Shown: positions 1 through 7,799, numbered from the stretch's first letter. The stretch is DNA of 14,691 nt from an uncultured Tessaracoccus sp. (GCF_947286155.1 NZ_CAMYPD010000057.1:1-14691); one strand, 5' to 3'. The notes: generated by a model from the sequence alone, not told the origin. Numbers and translations: made by a program.

Positions 1-629
1 ACCAGCTCGACCACGTGGTATACCGGCGAGAACCGCATCAGCGCCTGCACCCCGTCGGGCATCGTGGCAGTCGGGATCATGGTGCCCGAGGTGAGCATGA
101 GCAGGATCATCAGGCCATTGCCGATCCCCGTCGCGGCCGCCACACTCGGGTAGATCGCCGCGAGTGTGTAGCCGATCGCGAGCATCGCGAGGTGCCCCAG
201 CACCAGCGCCCCGACGACACCCAGCACCATCGCCGGCCATGAGACCCCGAACGCGGCCAGACCGACGATTAGGGTGAGCAGCGCGCCGAGAAGTCCCAGC
301 CCGAAGTACACCGTCAGGTCCGCCGCGACGAACGTCCGCGGCTCCAGCGGGGTAATGCGGAGCCTGGTCAGGGCGCCGGTCTCGCGCAGGGTGAGCTGCT
401 GCTGCGGCACCACCATGATCGCGACGATCATGATGGCGATCACCGTCATGCCGGGCAGCATCTGGTCAACAAAGCCGTGCATCCCGAACTCCGGGCTTGG
501 CTCATTGCCGAAGATCAGCCCCAGCACGACGAGCAGCGCCGGCGAGAAGATAATGAGGAAGAAGAACCCGACGGGCTCACGCAGGTTGGATTTCAGCAGC
601 GCCCCGACGAGCGCTCGATAGCCGCGCAC
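1..629 (-). CDS. ABC-2 type transporter permease, 3' end beyond window
   Basis: This is the membrane subunit of an ABC-2 (drug/antibiotic, DrrB-like) exporter, partner of the ATPase encoded just upstream. The frame begins with GTG one base after the ATPase stop codon. It then reads a short cytoplasmic segment ending in REPVGF and alternating hydrophobic helices (FFFLIIFSPALLVVLGLIFG; a long MTVIAIMIVAIMVV stretch; GLGLLGALLTLIVGLAAFG; later MILLMLTSGTMIP). The segment LRETGALTRLRITPLEPR between helices, and the late motif SGTMIPTATMP followed by SPVYHVVEL, are typical of ABC-2 permeases. About 209 codons are visible; family members are usually 240-260 residues, so only the C-terminal helix is missing past the edge. 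The substrate cannot be read from the sequence. The start is inferred from spacing and the absence of a better in-frame start. Confidence 0.85.
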   Translation of the reverse strand, partial: MRGYRALVGALLKSNLREPVGFFFLIIFSPALLVVLGLIFGNEPSPEFGMHGFVDQMLPGMTVIAIMIVAIMVVPQQQLTLRETGALTRLRITPLEPRTFVAADLTVYFGLGLLGALLTLIVGLAAFGVSWPAMVLGVVGALVLGHLAMLAIGYTLAAIYPSVAAATGIGNGLMILLMLTSGTMIPTATMPDGVQALMRFSPVYHVVEL

Positions 630-630
630 G

Positions 631-1545
631 TCACTCCCCTTCCCGCATGCGACGCCCGGTCAGCGCAAGAAACACATCCTGCAGCGTCGGTTCGACGGTC
701 TTCATCTCCTGCACGACGACATCCTCCGCCGCCAGCAGCGCCATCACCCTAGGCGCGAACCCATCCGCGCCACGCACGACGACCCACTCGCCCACGCGTT
801 CCACGGAGGTGACCCCGTCGACGTGGCAAAGGGCATCGTCGAGGACCTCGCCCGCGAGACGCAGCCTGAGCGACGCCCCACCCGCGTGCCGCTCGATCAG
901 CTCGCGTGTCGTGCCCTCGGCGATGATCTGACCGGCGTCGATGATGGCGATGCGATCACACAGCGCCTGCGCCTCCTCCATGGAATGCGTAGTCAGGACG
1001 ATGGTTCGACCATCGTCGCGCAGACCGCGCAGGACATCCCAGATCGCGAGACGGGCCTGTGGGTCGACGGCCGACGTGAGCTCGTCGAAGAACAGGAGCT
1101 CGGGGTCGTGCAGCATCGCCAACGCGATGAACACCCGCTGCCGCTGCCCGCCCGAGAGCCGCTCGACGCGCGCCCCCGCCTTGGCTGCGAGACCGAGCCC
1201 GGCGAGCAGCTCGTCGACGTCGCGGGTCCGCGGATAGAACGACGCGAACGTTCGCAGCGCCTCGCGCACGGTGAGCCGCGGAATGATCGTCGACTCCTGT
1301 AGCTGCGTCCCCATCCTTTCGACGAGGACATCGTGCTGCGCGATGGGATCCAGGCCGAGCACCGACACCGTCCCGGAAGTAGGCCGGTCAAGGCCTTGCA
1401 GCATATTCAGCAGCGTGGTCTTCCCCGAACCATTCGGGCCGAGCAGGCCAAAAATCTGATGCGCTTCGACGGTGAGATTCACCCCATCGACGGCGCGCAC
1501 ATCCTTGAAGTGCCGATGCACGTCGCGGCAATCGATGACTGCCAT
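631..1545 (-). CDS. ABC exporter ATP-binding protein (DrrA-like)
   Basis: This is the nucleotide-binding subunit of the ABC-2 exporter, about 304 residues. It shows Walker A GPNGSGKTT (36-44), the ABC signature LSGGQ (130-134), Walker B LLFFDE (150-155) and the switch His in TTHSMEEA (H187). A C-terminal extension of roughly 90 residues is of the kind found in DrrA-type drug ATPases. One departure: the segment after Walker B reads DELTSAVDP where most relatives have DEPTxGLDP, so the Pro and the usual D-loop lead-in differ. The catalytic Glu is kept, so the protein should still hydrolyse ATP. The ATG shares its A with the stop of the upstream AbrB-like frame (TGATG), and the permease follows after one base, indicating a translationally coupled operon. 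Energising export of a drug or peptide is the family role; the substrate is unknown. Confidence 0.93.
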   Translation of the reverse strand: MAVIDCRDVHRHFKDVRAVDGVNLTVEAHQIFGLLGPNGSGKTTLLNMLQGLDRPTSGTVSVLGLDPIAQHDVLVERMGTQLQESTIIPRLTVREALRTFASFYPRTRDVDELLAGLGLAAKAGARVERLSGGQRQRVFIALAMLHDPELLFFDELTSAVDPQARLAIWDVLRGLRDDGRTIVLTTHSMEEAQALCDRIAIIDAGQIIAEGTTRELIERHAGGASLRLRLAGEVLDDALCHVDGVTSVERVGEWVVVRGADGFAPRVMALLAAEDVVVQEMKTVEPTLQDVFLALTGRRMREGE

Positions 1546-1762
1546 CAGGCACCTCGCGGTGGTTCAGCGGGCTGCGGCAGGGCCTCCAATATGTCGGCTA
1601 GTGCTGCGCTCGGCAAGATGACGATGCCCCGTTCGCGGTCGGCCAGGAGCAGCACCTGATCTCCCGGCTCGTAGCCGAAGAGCTCGCGGGCCCCTTTCGG
1701 GATCACGATCTGCCCCTTCGGCCCGATCGTCAGCGTGGCGGCAACCCTGTCTCCTCATGCAT
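1545..1762 (-). pseudogene. AbrB/MazE-like swapped-hairpin regulator, frame broken at its start
   Basis: The frame ending in the TGA at 1547-1545 reads ATLTIGPKGQIVIPKGAREL, then FGYEPGDQVLLLADRERGIVILP. This is the classic AbrB/SpoVT swapped-hairpin DNA-binding domain, and the protein would be about 70 residues. No ATG, GTG or TTG lies upstream in this frame before a TGA at 1757-1755; the first in-frame GTG is inside the hairpin. The well-placed start is ATG 1762-1760, five bases behind AGGAG, but it is in another frame and reaches TGA about ten codons later. A single added base near 1740-1750 would join the two. So this is either a one-base deletion (pseudogene), a sequencing error, or initiation at a rare codon such as CTG 1733. 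Its place just before an ABC-2 exporter suggests it regulated that operon. Confidence 0.65.
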
Positions 1763-1770
1763 TACTTCTC

Positions 1771-1800
1771 CTACTAAGTAGAACTAGTAAGAAAAGTATA
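1771..1800 (-). promoter_or_regulatory. Candidate promoter and operator of the AbrB-exporter operon
   Basis: On the minus strand a TATACT hexamer (1800-1795) lies 32 bases before the AbrB-like ATG at 1762 and would serve as a -10 box. I see no convincing -35. Between it and the ribosome site are a perfect 5+1+5 palindrome, CTACTTAGTAG (1781-1771), and a related ACTAGT (1788-1783). Two such similar, partly symmetric elements next to a -10 box look like an operator, possibly for autoregulation by the AbrB-like protein. That link is inference. Confidence 0.35.
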
Positions 1801-1802
1801 AC

Positions 1803-2348
1803 TCAGGGAGTGCTGGCCACAGCCCGCTTTTGATAGACCGGGTCGCGATGCACCGCCTTGCCGACGATGAAGTCGACGTACCCGACGCGCTCCCACCCGT
1901 GCTTGGCATAGAACTGCTGGGCGCGATGGTTGTCGTAGTTCACGTTCAGCCACAGTCCCTCGACACCCCGCTCGACGGCGCGACGCCCCGCCGCGTCGAG
2001 CAGCGCGGCGGCCACGCCCTGTCCGTGGCACTCATGCCGCACGTAGCACTTCGAGAGCAACCCCGACGTCGCGAGTGTGACGCCCAACTCAGGCGCGGGG
2101 GCACCGTCGGAATCAAAGAAGAGCAGCACATAGCCGAGCAGGCGCGTGTCGTCGCAGGCCACGAGCACGTCACGCTCCGGGTGGGCGAGGTGCTCGGCGA
2201 ATCGCTGGGCGGTGAGGTGCTCGTCGATGTAGGCGCGCATGTCGTGCTCGCTGAGGGAGGGTGGGCAGGCCATGGGGAATGTCTCGATGGCGAGGTCAGC
2301 GACGGCGGTGGCTTCGTCGCGGCGCGCCTGCCTGATGTGGTAGCTCAT
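1803..2348 (-). CDS. GNAT family N-acetyltransferase
   Basis: This is a 181-residue single-domain acetyltransferase of the GCN5-related (GNAT) fold, transferring acetyl from acetyl-CoA to an unknown amine. The acetyl-CoA pyrophosphate loop (motif A) is CHGQGVAAALLDAAG (107-121), fitting Q/RxxGxG/A. Motif B follows as LNVNYDNHRAQQFYAKHGW (134-152) with the usual Asn before the second helix and an aromatic before the KxGW/F turn. The N-terminal IRQARRDEATAVADLA is the standard first strand and helix. The start ATG is preceded by a purine-rich GAGAGGGAGAAG. It is divergent from the siderophore operon across about 115 bases and points toward the AbrB-like frame 40 bases downstream. The substrate cannot be inferred. 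Confidence 0.9.
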   Translation of the reverse strand: MSYHIRQARRDEATAVADLAIETFPMACPPSLSEHDMRAYIDEHLTAQRFAEHLAHPERDVLVACDDTRLLGYVLLFFDSDGAPAPELGVTLATSGLLSKCYVRHECHGQGVAAALLDAAGRRAVERGVEGLWLNVNYDNHRAQQFYAKHGWERVGYVDFIVGKAVHRDPVYQKRAVASTP

Positions 2349-2386
2349 GCTTCTCCCTCTCCAGCAAGAAAACTATTAGGAAATGT

Positions 2387-2415
2387 TTGCGTATCGAAAT
2401 TACGTAGGTTAGGCT
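2387..2415 (+). promoter_or_regulatory. Candidate promoter of the siderophore import operon
   Basis: TTGCGT (2387-2392) and TAGGCT (2410-2415) are separated by 17 bases and fit actinobacterial -35 and -10 elements. The -10 lies inside the iron box described next, the classical geometry for iron repression. The lipoprotein ATG is about 48 bases further on. Confidence 0.5.
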
Positions 2416-2422
2416 CCCCTAA
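2404..2422 (+). promoter_or_regulatory. DtxR/IdeR-type iron box
   Basis: The 19 bases GTAGGTTAGGCTCCCCTAA match the DtxR/IdeR consensus TTAGGTTAGGCTAACCTAA at 16 positions. It overlaps the putative -10 box of the siderophore operon. By established knowledge of these regulators, Fe2+-loaded repressor would block transcription when iron is plentiful. Occupancy is inference. Confidence 0.75.
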
Positions 2423-2463
2423 GTCGCGACATATGAAACCCATCGCACTTGAGAAAGACCGAG

Positions 2464-3447
2464 ATGAAACTACAACGTCTGGCCGCCCTTGTCGCCGCAG
2501 GGCTCGTCGGCCTTGCTGCCTGCTCCCCCAGCAGCAGCGACAACACCACGTCCTCGACGGAACCCAGCGCATCCAATAGCCCCACCCAGGTCACCGACGC
2601 GCGAGGCACCGTCGACGTGCCCTCCAGCCCCCAGCACGTCGTCGCCACTGACAACCGCATCTTCCAAACGCTGCAGGCCTGGGACGTGAAGCTCGTGGCT
2701 GCCCCCAAGAAGCTCATCCCCAGCAGCAACGCGTACAAGAAGGACGACGCCATCGTCGACCTCGGCAACCACCGCGAACCCAATTTGGAAGCGATCGTCG
2801 CGACGAAGCCCGACCTCGTCTTGAACGGCCAGCGCTTCGCGCAGCACTACGACGCCATCAAGAAGCTCACCCCCGACGCGGCGCTCGTCGACACCGATAT
2901 CTCCCCTGACAAGCCCCTCGACGAAGAACTGAAGCGCCAGACCACCCTGCTCGGCGACATCTTCGGCAAGCAGGACGAGGCGAAGCAGCTCAACGCCGAC
3001 CTCGACGCCGCCATCAAGCGAGTCAAGGACGCGAACAAGTCGGAGAAGTTCATGGCCGTCATCACCTCTGGCGGCGAGATCAACTACGCCGCGCCCGGCA
3101 AGGGCCGCACCCTCGGCCCCGTCTTCGAGGTCCTCGGCCTCACCCCCGCGCTCGAGACCGACGGCTCGTCGGATCACACCGGCGACGACATCTCCGTCGA
3201 AGCCATCGCCCAGTCGAACCCCGACTGGATCCTCGTGATGGACCGTGACGCGGCCGTGAGCGCCAACAACGGCGAGAAGTACACGCCGGCCAGCGAACTG
3301 CTCAAGGAATCGGCGGCGCTGCAGAACGTGACCGCCGTGAAGAAGAACCAGATCGTCTACATGCCCAAGGACACCTACATCGACGAGAGCATCCAGACGT
3401 ACACTCAGTACTTCAACGAGTTGGCAGACGCCATGGAAAAGGCATAA
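2464..3447 (+). CDS. Iron-siderophore binding lipoprotein (FatB/YclQ/CeuE-like)
   Basis: This is an extracellular substrate-binding lipoprotein that captures a ferric siderophore and delivers it to the permeases encoded downstream. The ATG chosen gives a compact lipoprotein signal, MKLQRLAALVAAGLVGLAAC, with lipobox LAAC and acylated Cys20. A TTG five codons earlier would only add a short charged extension. A Ser/Thr/Asn-rich linker follows, then the class III binding fold: TDARGTVDVPSSPQHVV, LGNHREPNLEAIVATKPDLVL, the long bridging helix, and ISVEAIAQSNPDWILVMD. The mature length near 308 residues is normal. The YclN/YclO/YclP-type partners point to the petrobactin/anguibactin/enterochelin-class group, but the exact ligand is not readable. 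An IdeR-like box lies upstream. No siderophore biosynthesis genes are in the window, so it may take up foreign siderophores. Confidence 0.92.
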   Translation: MKLQRLAALVAAGLVGLAACSPSSSDNTTSSTEPSASNSPTQVTDARGTVDVPSSPQHVVATDNRIFQTLQAWDVKLVAAPKKLIPSSNAYKKDDAIVDLGNHREPNLEAIVATKPDLVLNGQRFAQHYDAIKKLTPDAALVDTDISPDKPLDEELKRQTTLLGDIFGKQDEAKQLNADLDAAIKRVKDANKSEKFMAVITSGGEINYAAPGKGRTLGPVFEVLGLTPALETDGSSDHTGDDISVEAIAQSNPDWILVMDRDAAVSANNGEKYTPASELLKESAALQNVTAVKKNQIVYMPKDTYIDESIQTYTQYFNELADAMEKA

Positions 3448-3457
3448 CCCGCAACCG

Positions 3458-4483
3458 ATGACCACCATCACCCAGCCCCGAACTGCGACGCGAACCGCCA
3501 CCCTGCCACGCGCCCGCCAAGCCACCGCCGCTCGGCCCGCGCACAAGCTTTCGTGGCGGTTCGCCGTCGCGGCTCTTGGCACTGCCGGGCTGGTGGTGGC
3601 GTCGTTGTTCGTCGGCGTCTACGACGTGTTCGGCTCCACCGACGGCGCCCAGATGTTTGCGATCACCCGCACCCCGCGCACGCTGGCGCTGGTGCTGGCG
3701 GGAGCCGCGATGGCGATGTCTGGCCTCGTCATGCAGCAACTCACGCAGAACCGGTTCGTCGAACCCACCACCACCGGCACCACCGAATGGGCCGGGCTCG
3801 GGCTGCTGCTGGTGATGATCGTCGCGCCGGGCGCATCGCTGCTGACCAAGATGGTGGTGGCGGTGCTGGCGGCCTTCATCGGCACGATGGTGTTCTTCTT
3901 TATTCTGCGACGGGTCACCCTCCGCTCGGCGGTGATCGTGCCCATCATTGGCTTGATGCTGGCCGCGGTGGTCGGCGCGTGCTCGTCGTACATCGCGCTG
4001 AGCACCAACATGCTGCAGAGCATGGGCGTGTGGTTCCTCGGCTCATTCACGTCGGTGGTGCAGGGCCAGTACGAGCCGCTGTGGGCGATCGTCGTCGTCG
4101 CCATCGCCGTGTTCATCGCCGCCGACAGGTTCACCGTCGCAGGCCTCGGCGAGGACATCGCCACCAACGTCGGGCTCAACTACCGCCGCGTGGTGCTCGT
4201 CGGCACCGGCCTCATCGCGGCTGCGACGGGCATCGTCACCGTCGTGATCGGCAATCTCCCGTTCCTTGGGCTGATCGTGCCGAACATCGTGTCGCTGTAC
4301 CGCGGCGACAATCTACGCTCCAACCTGCCGTGGGTGTGCCTGCTCGGCATCGCGGCAGTGACCCTCGCTGACATCATCGGGCGGGTCATCATCATGCCGT
4401 TCGAGGTGCCCGTCGGCACGATCTTGGCCATGGTGGGGTCGGTCGTGTTCATCGTGTTGCTGCTGCGGGGGCGCCGTGCCTGA
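3458..4483 (+). CDS. Siderophore ABC transporter permease (YclN/FatD-like)
   Basis: This is the first of two FecCD-family permeases forming the membrane channel, 341 residues. After a basic, Thr/Ala-rich cytoplasmic N-terminus of about 30 residues come some nine or ten hydrophobic helices. Diagnostic segments are ITRTPRTLALVLAGAAMAMSG, then MQQLTQNRFVEPTTTGTTEW, the form specific to the YclN/FatD/CeuB branch, and NLPFLGLIVPNIVSLYRGDN near the ATPase coupling helix. It starts 10 bases after the lipoprotein stop. Its last 8 bases overlap the next permease, so the two should be made in equal amounts. The start has only a loose purine-rich site upstream, and a few codons of uncertainty remain. 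Confidence 0.93.
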   Translation: MTTITQPRTATRTATLPRARQATAARPAHKLSWRFAVAALGTAGLVVASLFVGVYDVFGSTDGAQMFAITRTPRTLALVLAGAAMAMSGLVMQQLTQNRFVEPTTTGTTEWAGLGLLLVMIVAPGASLLTKMVVAVLAAFIGTMVFFFILRRVTLRSAVIVPIIGLMLAAVVGACSSYIALSTNMLQSMGVWFLGSFTSVVQGQYEPLWAIVVVAIAVFIAADRFTVAGLGEDIATNVGLNYRRVVLVGTGLIAAATGIVTVVIGNLPFLGLIVPNIVSLYRGDNLRSNLPWVCLLGIAAVTLADIIGRVIIMPFEVPVGTILAMVGSVVFIVLLLRGRRA

Positions 4484-5537
4484 GCCCGCCGTCGACGCCG
4501 CTCCTGCACCTGCCCCCACCCGCCAGCGCCGCACCCGCACCAGCTCCGGTGCATTCCCGACGATGGGCCACCGCCGCCGGTATTGGATGATCTTCACGGG
4601 CATGCTGGTGGCTGCAGCGCTGTTCGTCTTTGGCAACCTGGCTTGGGGGAACCCCATGCCGCTCGGCACCGAGGGTTGGTGGCTGATCGCGAAACTGCGG
4701 GTCACCAACATGGCAGTGATCGTCGTGGTGGCGTTTTGCCAAGGCCTCGCCACCGTCGCATTTCACACCATCACAAACAACCGCATCATCACGCCGTCGA
4801 TCATGGGCTTCGAGTCGCTGTACCGCCTGGTGCAGACCGTCGCCGTGTTCGTCTTCGGCGCCGCGGGCGTCGCGATGGTGCAGGGCGTGTGGCAGTACCT
4901 CTCGCAGGTGGCGCTCATGGTGGGGTTCGCGGCCATGCTGTACGGCTGGCTGCTCACCGGCAAACGCGCAAACCTGCACCTCATGCTGCTCATCGGCATC
5001 GTGCTCGGCACCGGGATGGGCGCGATCGCAACGTTCCTCCAGCGCCTCCTCACGCCCAGCGACTTCGACATCCTCACCGCGCGCCTCATCGGCTCCATCG
5101 CGAACTCCGACGCCACCTACCTCCCCGTGGCCGTGCCGCTGGCGGCGTTCGCCGGCGGGGGCCTCTGGGTGATGTCCAGAAAGCTCGACGTGTTGGCGCT
5201 CGGGCGAGCCACCGCCGCCAACCTGGGGGTGGACCACCGCCGCAACTCCATCGTCGTGTTACTGCTAGTGGCGGTGCTGATGGCGGTGTCGACGTCGCTG
5301 GTGGGGCCGATGGCGTTCCTGGGCTTCCTGATTGCCATGATCTCCTATCAGCTGGCCGACACGCACGACCACCGCTACGTGTTCCCCATGGTGTGGTTAA
5401 CCGGCATTGTTACCCTTGCTGGGGCGTATTTCGTGCTGAAGCATCTGTTCTATGCTGAGGGCTCCGTCGGCATCATTATCGAGGCCGTCGGCGGCACCTT
5501 CTTCCTCATCTACGTGCTGCGAAAGGGGCGCCTGTGA
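4476..5537 (+). CDS. Siderophore ABC transporter permease (YclO/FatC-like)
   Basis: This is the second FecCD-family permease, 353 residues, which pairs with the preceding one as a heterodimer. It starts at GTG inside the end of the previous gene (8-base overlap). An Ala/Pro-rich cytoplasmic N-terminus of about 40 residues precedes the helices. The segment FHTITNNRIITPSIMGFESL is the hallmark of the YclO/FatC/CeuC branch. LGVDHRRNSIVVLLLVAVLM and LVGPMAFLGFLIAMISYQLA are the usual C-terminal FecCD blocks, including the coupling region. Its TGA overlaps the GTG of the ATPase gene. The closest-looking paralogue is the gene upstream; the two are distinguished by the TITNNR and QQLTQNR motifs respectively. 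Confidence 0.93.
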   Translation: MPEPAVDAAPAPAPTRQRRTRTSSGAFPTMGHRRRYWMIFTGMLVAAALFVFGNLAWGNPMPLGTEGWWLIAKLRVTNMAVIVVVAFCQGLATVAFHTITNNRIITPSIMGFESLYRLVQTVAVFVFGAAGVAMVQGVWQYLSQVALMVGFAAMLYGWLLTGKRANLHLMLLIGIVLGTGMGAIATFLQRLLTPSDFDILTARLIGSIANSDATYLPVAVPLAAFAGGGLWVMSRKLDVLALGRATAANLGVDHRRNSIVVLLLVAVLMAVSTSLVGPMAFLGFLIAMISYQLADTHDHRYVFPMVWLTGIVTLAGAYFVLKHLFYAEGSVGIIIEAVGGTFFLIYVLRKGRL

Positions 5538-6289
5538 TCTCCGTCAACGCCGCTGGCAAGCGCTACACCGACGAGGTGCGCATCGGCCCCGTCGACCTCG
5601 ACATCCCGGCAGGCGGGGTGACGGCCCTCGTCGGGCCGAATGGTGCGGGGAAATCTACGCTGCTGACGATGATCGGGCGCCTGCTGGGCATGGATGAGGG
5701 CAGCATCGAGGTGGCGGGCCTCGACGTGGCCACCACGAAGTCTCAGGACCTCGCGAAAGTGCTGTCGATTCTGCGACAGGAGAACCACTTCATCACCCGA
5801 CTGACGGTGCGGCAGCTCGTCGGGTTTGGGCGGTTCCCCCACTCGGGCGGGCGCCTCACTGAGCGCGATGAGCAGATCATCGACGATGCCATCGACTTCC
5901 TCGACCTGAGCGACTTGGAGGGGCGCTACCTCGACGAGCTCTCCGGCGGGCAGCGGCAGCGCGCGTACGTCGCGATGGTGCTCGCCCAGGACACCGACTA
6001 CGTGCTGCTCGACGAGCCGCTGAACAACCTCGACATGGCGCACGCCGTGCACATGATGCGCCACCTGCGCAGCATCGCCACCGAGCTCGGCCGCACCGTC
6101 GTCATTGTGCTGCACGACATCAACTTCGCCGGCGCCTACGCCGACCGCATCTGCGCCATGAAACACGGCCAGGTGCAGGCCTTCGGCACGCCGGAGGAGA
6201 TCATGCGCTCCGACGTGCTGACCAGCATCTTTGATACCCCCGTCGACGTGATCCCCAGCCACCGGGGTCCCGTCGCGGTGTACTTCTGA
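5534..6289 (+). CDS. Siderophore ABC transporter ATPase (YclP/FatE-like)
   Basis: This is the cytoplasmic ATPase that powers siderophore import, 251 residues. It shows Walker A GPNGAGKST (34-42), Q-loop in ILRQEN (Q82), signature LSGGQ (136-140), Walker B YVLLDEP (156-162) with D-loop NNLDM, and the switch His in VLHDIN (H194). The Q-loop context RQENHFITRLTVRQLVGFGRFP is typical of the YclP/FatE/CeuD branch. The GTG start overlaps the previous stop codon (GTGA), completing a binding protein-permease-permease-ATPase operon. A short inverted repeat lies just past the stop. Confidence 0.94.
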   Translation: MISVNAAGKRYTDEVRIGPVDLDIPAGGVTALVGPNGAGKSTLLTMIGRLLGMDEGSIEVAGLDVATTKSQDLAKVLSILRQENHFITRLTVRQLVGFGRFPHSGGRLTERDEQIIDDAIDFLDLSDLEGRYLDELSGGQRQRAYVAMVLAQDTDYVLLDEPLNNLDMAHAVHMMRHLRSIATELGRTVVIVLHDINFAGAYADRICAMKHGQVQAFGTPEEIMRSDVLTSIFDTPVDVIPSHRGPVAVYF

Positions 6290-6301
6290 GGGTCACCCGG
6301 T

Positions 6302-6319
6302 GCAGGCGCGTCAGCCTGC
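6302..6319. terminator. Candidate bidirectional hairpin between convergent genes
   Basis: GCAGGC and GCCTGC form a 6-bp perfect stem with a 6-base loop (GCGTCA), placed between the siderophore ATPase stop and the end of the convergent aminopeptidase gene, whose stop codon lies in the loop. There is no T-run on either side, so intrinsic termination is only possible, not shown. Confidence 0.35.
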
Positions 6320-7561
6320 CCAGTAGGCACTGAGCGCGCGCGACAGGTAGCCCGGGTCTTCCACCCCGCACAGCTCGCGGGCTGAGTGCATCGACAGCAG
6401 ACCGACGCCGACGTCGACGGTGGTGATGCCGAGCCTGGTGGCCGTGATGGGGCCGATGGTGGTGCCACAAGGCATGGCGTTGTTGCTCACGAACGGCTGG
6501 GTGGGTACGTCGGCGCGCTTGCACGCGTCCAGCCAGATGGCGGTGCCGACGGCGTCGGAGGCGTAATGCTGCTGGGCGTTGAGTTTGAGCAACGGGCCCT
6601 GGTTGGGCTGCGGGCGCACCACCGGGTCGTGGTGGTTCGGGTAGTTGGGGTGGACGAGGTGGCCGGTGTCGGCGGAGATGCAGCTGGAGCGCGCGGTGAA
6701 GGCGCAGCTGGCGTCAACGTCGAGGCCGTAGCCAGCGGCGATTCGAGTGAGCACGTCGTCGAGGACTGAACCTGCAGCGCCGGAGCTGGTGCTGGAGCCC
6801 ACCTCTTCGTGGTCGAAGGCGGCGAAGATCTGCACGTCGGAGGTGGCTTCGGCGCGTTCCATGGCGACGAGGGCGGCGTGGGTGCAGGCGAGGTTGTCCA
6901 AGCGCGCAGATGCGAAGAACTCCTGGTTGAGCCCGATCACCTGCGGGGCTTGCGTGTCGAAGGTGTAGAGATCGTGGAATGCGACGTCGGAGCGCTCGAC
7001 GCCGGCGAGCTCGGCGAGGTGGCCGAGCAGTCCCCCGTTCGGCACCGTGGTGAGGATGGGCTGCAGGTGGGTCTGCTTGTCGAGGTGGAGGGCGTCGTTG
7101 ACTCCCCTGTCGAGGTGCACGGCCAGCTGCGGAATGCGGCAGATGGGCCCGGACTGCACGAGGTGCTGTTCCCCGTCGGTGGTGACGAGGCGCCCGGCGA
7201 TGCCGAGGTCGCGGTCGAGCCACGAGTTGAGCAGCGGGCCACCGTAGATTTCAACGCCGATCTGCGTCCACCCTGCCGACTGCAGCAACTCCCCCGGCTT
7301 CACTTTGAAGGCGGGAGAATCGGTGTGCGTGCCGACGATGCGTGCGCCGGCTTCGCCGGAGAGGGTCTCCGGCGCGATCCACGCGACGACGGCACCCTGC
7401 CGCACGATGAAGTACTTGCCGGCGATGCTCTGCCAGGGCTTGCGCTCGTCGAGCTGCGTGAACCCGGCACTGACAAGGCGATCGGCGATATTCGCCGCCG
7501 CGTGGTACGACGTGGGCGAGGAGCTGACGAAGTGGGCGAGGTCCGCGATGTGGTCGAGCAT
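6311..7561 (-). CDS. apeB: M18 family aminopeptidase
   Basis: This is a cytosolic dinuclear-zinc aminopeptidase of the M18 (aspartyl aminopeptidase/aminopeptidase I) family, removing N-terminal, often acidic, residues from peptides. In the 416-residue product the family ligands are all present: H79 in GTHTDSP, D222 in ARLDNL, the catalytic/ligand pair E252-E253 in FDHEEVGSSTSSGA, D298 in SADTGHLVHPNY, and H392 in SMHSARE. The start at ATG 7561 is preferred because AAGG of AAGGTGG sits six to eight bases ahead; a GTG at 7570 overlaps that site. Length and motif order are normal and nothing suggests decay. It converges on the siderophore operon with about 20 bases between the stops. The region upstream of its start leads into the first copy of the 176-bp repeat. 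Confidence 0.95.
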   Translation of the reverse strand: MLDHIADLAHFVSSSPTSYHAAANIADRLVSAGFTQLDERKPWQSIAGKYFIVRQGAVVAWIAPETLSGEAGARIVGTHTDSPAFKVKPGELLQSAGWTQIGVEIYGGPLLNSWLDRDLGIAGRLVTTDGEQHLVQSGPICRIPQLAVHLDRGVNDALHLDKQTHLQPILTTVPNGGLLGHLAELAGVERSDVAFHDLYTFDTQAPQVIGLNQEFFASARLDNLACTHAALVAMERAEATSDVQIFAAFDHEEVGSSTSSGAAGSVLDDVLTRIAAGYGLDVDASCAFTARSSCISADTGHLVHPNYPNHHDPVVRPQPNQGPLLKLNAQQHYASDAVGTAIWLDACKRADVPTQPFVSNNAMPCGTTIGPITATRLGITTVDVGVGLLSMHSARELCGVEDPGYLSRALSAYWAG

Positions 7562-7623
7562 AGGAACCACCTTAGGGGGTCTGCGCGAAGTCCGGTGGGC
7601 AAGACAGTTTGGAATGCTTCCTA

Positions 7624-7799
7624 GGTGCTGGCTTGAGCTGGGATGGCCCCGCGATTCACCCGATACTCACACGGGAATACGAAGAAATCCCTTACCGACG
7701 ACGATCTACCAAACGCATGTGACTATCGGGTTAGCAGCCCGCAAGCAATAACCAAACGCGCCCAGACACCGCTCAACGAGGCGCAGCCCAGCCAAAACA
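7624..7799. repeat. 176-bp direct repeat, copy 1
   Basis: This stretch is identical over 176 bases to positions 12503-12678, in the same orientation. Allowing one mismatch, similarity extends four bases further left (CCTA against CCTG). It contains a small hairpin, CGGG-TTAGCAG-CCCG, and its two ends share an imperfect inverted motif (GGCTTGAGCTGGG at the left; GGCTGGGCTGCG read on the opposite strand at the right). Open frames inside it look non-coding. It lies about 60 bases upstream of the aminopeptidase start and marks the left edge of the AT-richer LAP module. Confidence 0.95.

Noticed and set aside
2470..3582. Long minus-strand frame opposite the siderophore-binding lipoprotein gene
   Set aside because: It is a mirror frame produced by GC-rich third positions of the real gene, Val/Gly/Arg-rich, with no domain signature.
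7624..7799. Repeat unit as part of a CRISPR array or as a tRNA-type attachment site
   Set aside because: There are only two copies 4.9 kb apart, no spacer periodicity and no tRNA-like fold.
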